A DNA stretch of 64,000 bases, from contig OZ022261.1 of assembly GCA_963978905.1 (NCBI GenBank), forward strand, positions 10,479,992 through 10,543,991, given 5' to 3'. The notes under the pieces are model-generated. The model was given only the letters and a program-made list of their open reading frames with translations. It did no database searches and had not been told where the DNA came from. Below, piece after piece: positions 60,010-64,000 of the stretch; positions within the stretch are counted from its first letter, which is position 1, and each line of letters begins with the position of its first letter. Made by a program: the position numbers and the translations under genes. This stretch comes from Trichostrongylus colubriformis. Its lineage: Eukaryota; Nematoda; Chromadorea; Rhabditida; Trichostrongylidae.

Positions 60010-60668
60010 AGGCTTTGGTCAGGGACACCGCTACCTCGCACATCATCTGTGAAACACCCTCTCCAGTCACCTTCATGGTGTTAACCATTGTCTCCAATAT
60101 TTAAGTCGCACATTTATTTCACTTAACATGATACATACGCGAAACAAAGACAAAATGTCGAAAGCGGGGATTGCTCATCTAAGGTAAGGCTATATCATAC
60201 ATACATGAAAGCTCTGTTATTACAACCCTACCGAACGAATATCCTTCACACACACATGAATCCCCAACTAGACGAGAGAAAACACTTAAATCGTATACGT
60301 GCTCTATTACAATATGACCCGGTGGTGCCTAAGAGGAAATGAAGTCATGAATGAAGAACGACCAACGAGGACAAAGAATGAACTTCAAAGATCAACCACC
60401 ACTGCAAAAAAAAATCCTCAAAAATATATCGACCACTGTGATTAGTACGTGATACGTAATCGTTAGAGCGAATCATGATACAGTACAATTATTACAGTAT
60501 CCCGGAAAACCCCGAATGGAAAGATGCACATTCAGCTTATTAGTTAGCACGAATAGTGGAATCGATACAAGAACAACCAATTACTTGTAATAACGATTTA
60601 GACAGAAATAAAAAACAAAAAATCGATAATAATTGAGCATAACATGCTAAAGATCAGTGATAAGATAA

Positions 60669-62994
60669 TCAAATGTGCTTCGATGGATAATCTGGAGCCA
60701 TGAGACCACCCATTTTTTCTGCATTGTATAGATTCTCATGTGGACCGTCATCAATCATTCCTGGGCTCGTTGATTTTGTCGAATGACTGTGTCCTTGATT
60801 ACTGAGGGACATCTGAAGTATCTTTTTGAAGTTATTGGTAAATCTGTCGAAGGACACACGGCCTTATAGCAAGGTCGCCCAACAGCTACATCTGGCTACC
60901 CAACGAACATCCAGCGCACGCACGACGCCAAAACCGGCATCTCCTTGCCAAATATGAGATAGGTCCCGACACTCGAATCGGGTCACCACGCTATACGAAT
61001 CGCGTCATCGCGAGCGACAGCTACTAAGCTTCTTGTATCGTAAATAAACCGCGCGTGAAGAGGGATTGACCGCTGCGAATTCTGGCCAATGACCCAGTTC
61101 GAGTGTCCTAGCCAACAATCGTCAAATAAGGGTAGACTAATGGCAATACGTGCAGATAACACGACACGGATACAGTCTAATGAGCAGAAATGGAGCTGTT
61201 AATAGCAGTCAGTGGATCTGATCACGTCGAGACCATCAAACGTTCCCACACGAGTATGGTCACGTCACCTAATAAGAATAGGACAGCTGCGTGTGGTTTG
61301 AGCTAACAACGCCTTTTCTACTGCGGCAAAAAGTTGCATGCGTCGATATCCCCAAGAAACAAATCAACGCCACGCCAAACGATTGTGCTCTTTATAGCAA
61401 TGGACGATGTAGTCATACAAGCAACCGACAGCTGTAATGTGGCTACGGTAAGAGAAATACCGTACCTGTTCCAGATAATCGGAGAATAGTTTTGATGTGA
61501 GTTCACGAGCAACTATGGCACCAGCATGTCCTTCGATGAAGCGTAACAAGAGAATGCCATCTGAAAAGAATGGGATCGCGGAGGAATCAGAAACAACTAG
61601 ATAATTTAATGGAACTCAGAGAATGGGCGACTAGTGGAACGAATCATGCACAAAGCTAGAAAGATAGGTACGAAGATACAAAGACAAGTCGTCCATGAAA
61701 TATGAAAGCCGAGAGTTAAGAAGCGAGCCAGTGAATCATCCGAAAAACGAAAAAGTGGACCCTCTTCCAACCACTGTTCCTTAACCATGTTGCACTCTGC
61801 ATCACTGAAGGGGACTGTGGAGACGGCGAAAGCAGCGAAGCCGAGGCTGCTCCGCCCTCCAGAGCTACTCCGCCGTGGGCACCTATGGGACCGAAATGTA
61901 CCCGAACTAGGAAGCGATAAAGCCTCGGCTAAGGGTAAGGGAGGAAGGCGTTTTGAGTGCGAGTTGGGCCCCATGTCGTTCTTTGACATTTGTCATTTCA
62001 TTTGCAGAAAGCATGCCTTCCCAGTTCTGATTTCTTTCATACCCCCTAATGAAGTTCTTAGACGCACCGAGAGAAGTGAGGAGAACGTGACCCATTTCAG
62101 AATAGAGACGTGTAGCGAAACTCGCACTGAAAAAATGCGGCTCGGTTCTTATCACGATCCCGCAGCACGGCGTGTCCTTCTGCGGTTCATTAGCCGGGTT
62201 AGTTGCAGGCGATGGCGGGACTTCGTCCGCTGCCTGCTGGTTAAGCCTCTAGCCGGTCTGCAGTCTATCCGCGGCTAGCGAGAGGAGAGGATTTTTAAGA
62301 TACTATTTCTCGGTTTTTTTTGCCGCTTTATTTCGTTCCTTCTCCAATGTTGCACTGCTGAACACCCCTACTTTCATATTCCACAACTGCCAACGACCTC
62401 TTCCGGTACCTTCAGTGGGAAGAGAAGTTCAAAGAGAGAAGCTTTAACAGATAGATAGAGACGTAGACGGAGAGAGAGTGAGAACGAGCAAAACGGCACC
62501 AGGTTCTACTCATTGCTGGTCACTCTTTGACAGATGACTAAATGCCCAGTTTTGAAGAGATACCTGGACGAAGTGCAGCATGGGTGAAGCGACGCATGAT
62601 GTGCTGATGGCGGAAGCCGTCTGTGGTGTCATCGCCAGTCCGGCATGGTCCAGACAGCCATGTCCTGGTGGACTTCTCACGGAATGATGTCAGCACCAAC
62701 TGTAAGAAGCAGTAGCCAAAGTTGATCGCCGTCGATATAGCGACAAGTAAGAACCAGAACCTGAAAGACCCGATATGACTTAAATACAGATGAGAACGTT
62801 AAAATTAATGTGTTTTTTTTTACTTACCAGATGAAGAGGTAAATCTTTTCGTTAAACATATTAATCATTAATACACATTGGACGGTGTATTTGTGAGTGT
62901 TAGCCAAACGGCGAATTTTGAAGTCACACATGGTTACACGTGGAAACACCCCAGAATCCAACCATTCACGTCCATTCCAAAGATCGCGGAATGT
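60669..62994 (-). CDS. Innexin (gap-junction channel), C-terminal four exons; 5' part outside window
   Basis: Exons 62994-62828, 62760-62564, 61560-61466 and 60812-60669 join in frame. The reading is [20 protein letters not shown] and [19 protein letters not shown], then [10 protein letters not shown] and [18 protein letters not shown] (fourth membrane segment). The cytoplasmic part then has [20 protein letters not shown] and [16 protein letters not shown]. The variable tail ends APDYPSKHI. The second extracellular loop, with conserved Cys and [12 protein letters not shown], and the fourth helix are typical of innexins, which form hexameric hemichannels in the plasma membrane. The first three helices and loop 1 are missing: 63.0-64.0 kb holds only repeats, so the 5' exons should lie beyond the right edge. 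The 1.0 kb second intron contains a family-G repeat. Confidence 0.9.
62035..62440. repeat. Family G dispersed repeat, copy 3, in innexin intron
   Basis: Contains TATCACGATCCCGCAGCACG, GTTGCACTGCTGAACACCCC and CTCTTCCGGTACCTTCAG. It lies within the 62563-61561 intron. The long ORFs crossing it on both strands are not genes. Confidence 0.6.
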
Positions 62995-63244
62995 CTGAAA
63001 TTATGAATCGAGCAATTTCGAAGTTCAGCACAGCGACATACGACTGCTTAATCCCTCGCTTAGTCGTCTGCGAATCACATCAAACACAAAGAATTCCTAT
63101 CAGAAGCTTTTAGGTAGACGTCCATTAAAATAAGGTTTTTCAGTTCCTTTGCAAACGGATAAATAGGTCCGCAGCGGGGAAGGTTACACCCATACCCCCG
63201 AGCAACGTTTAGTAATCAGGCCGCTAGTGCAACGCTAGACAAGT

Positions 63245-63505
63245 AACTGGGCGTGTACTCTTATGATAAGATTTCGCATCGCGACGACCGGTGTGCGATG
63301 CGGTGTATACACGCGGTATGTGCGAGCTATGAGCGCCGCCACAGTTGGGTCTTATAGATTACACGGTAATGACAAGGAGGCCATATACAGGTGACTTGTG
63401 ATCGGTTTGGGAGCAAACCACACGACATCTCTAGCTCGTCTGCATCGCTTCGCTTGCGACAGCCGCGGTGCGAAGTCCTGACATAAGGATACACATCCCG
63501 ACTAC
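63245..63505. mobile_element. Family F foldback element, copy near right edge
   Basis: GCGTGTACTCTTATGATAAG at the left and CTGACATAAGGATACACATC at the right are imperfect complements; ATGTGCGAGCTATGAGCGCC is shared with the 32.9 kb copy. Confidence 0.55.
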
Positions 63506-63654
63506 CACACCTCCGCAAGGAAAGAGCCTTATGGAGTCGCCAAGTAGCAAAAATAAGTTCTACGTCCTTGTCGCTCGTCTACCCTCCTCTAGCTTCTTCC
63601 CCGCCTTCCTCATCCAATTTTTTCGCCAGAAGCTTTCATGAACATGTGTTTTAA

Positions 63655-64000
63655 AAACACAGTCAGGGGTAATTCCTGCAGATTGTGAAATAATCATGGA
63701 ATATGAAAGTCCAACAGTGCATTGGTAGAGAAAGAACGAAATGAAACAGTTAAAACCCTAGAAATAGACTGGAAAACCCTCGTTCTCACTCTTCCCTTTT
63801 CGCCTCTGCTGTATCGCTAGCCGCCGAGTGACACGTGCGGACGGCGAGGGGCTAAGCCAGCCAGCCGTGAAAGTCGCTCGCGAAAACTCGCTTGGTGGAT
63901 GCAAAGTAAAACACAGCGCAACGAGATCGCTAGCGACTCAAAGACGTTCTTTTTCGAGGCGAGTTTCACCATAGATCATCTCTTTTGAACTTAAAAGTTC
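63655..64000. repeat. Family G repeat, cut by window edge
   Basis: Begins near CACAGTCAGGGGTAATTCCTG; carries CAACGAGATCGCTAGC and GAGGCGAGTTTCACC, related to the other copies. Confidence 0.4.

Noticed and set aside
61787..62278. 163-aa plus-strand ORF
   Set aside because: It lies in an innexin intron and runs into a family G repeat; no splice or domain support.

Overview
The window looks like nuclear DNA of a strongylid (clade V, hookworm-like) parasitic nematode. The genes are split into small exons with consensus GT..AG borders, the introns are long, and the recognisable proteins are nematode types: a MOLO-1/TPM-type membrane protein, a class-3 lipase, an LPR-type lipocalin and an innexin. 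Decayed RTE, CR1 and mariner elements and several families of palindromic MITEs fill most of the rest. The organism is inferred. I found no bacterial genes, no CRISPR and no convincing tRNA or rRNA. Most long ORFs here are palindromic repeats or shadows, so the gene models below were built by joining short exons by splice phase.

Layout: 1-5.8 kb is repeats only. At 5.8-11.0 kb (+) lies a complete 8-exon MOLO-1-like gene with a different MITE in several of its introns. At 16.9-29.3 kb (-) lies one large lipase gene; its catalytic exons sit on both sides of a 6 kb intron that carries a dead RTE retrotransposon, and another intron carries a 1.23 kb mariner. It ends in a Thr/Ser/Pro-rich mucin-like exon. 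29.5-45 kb is repeat-rich (MULE-type MITEs with 9-bp target duplications, RTE, CR1 and mariner fragments, nested MITEs) with a few isolated exon candidates.

At 46.1-48.4 kb (-) are lipocalin-related (LPR) exons. At 49.8-50.3 kb (+) are the last two exons of an unknown gene. At 50.8-52.1 kb (-) are five phase-consistent exons of an unrecognised protein, with a related-looking upstream exon at 53.3-53.5 kb that contains an in-frame TGA. At 53.8-56.9 kb (-) is a complete 7-exon gene for a secreted Gln/Met/Gly-rich protein. At 60.7-63.0 kb (-) are the last four exons of an innexin whose 5' part lies beyond the right edge.

The genes do not form an operon or pathway. Neighbouring genes lie on either strand and are separated by repeats. 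Many repeat copies sit in introns, and several supply near-perfect inverted repeats of 0.2-0.55 kb.
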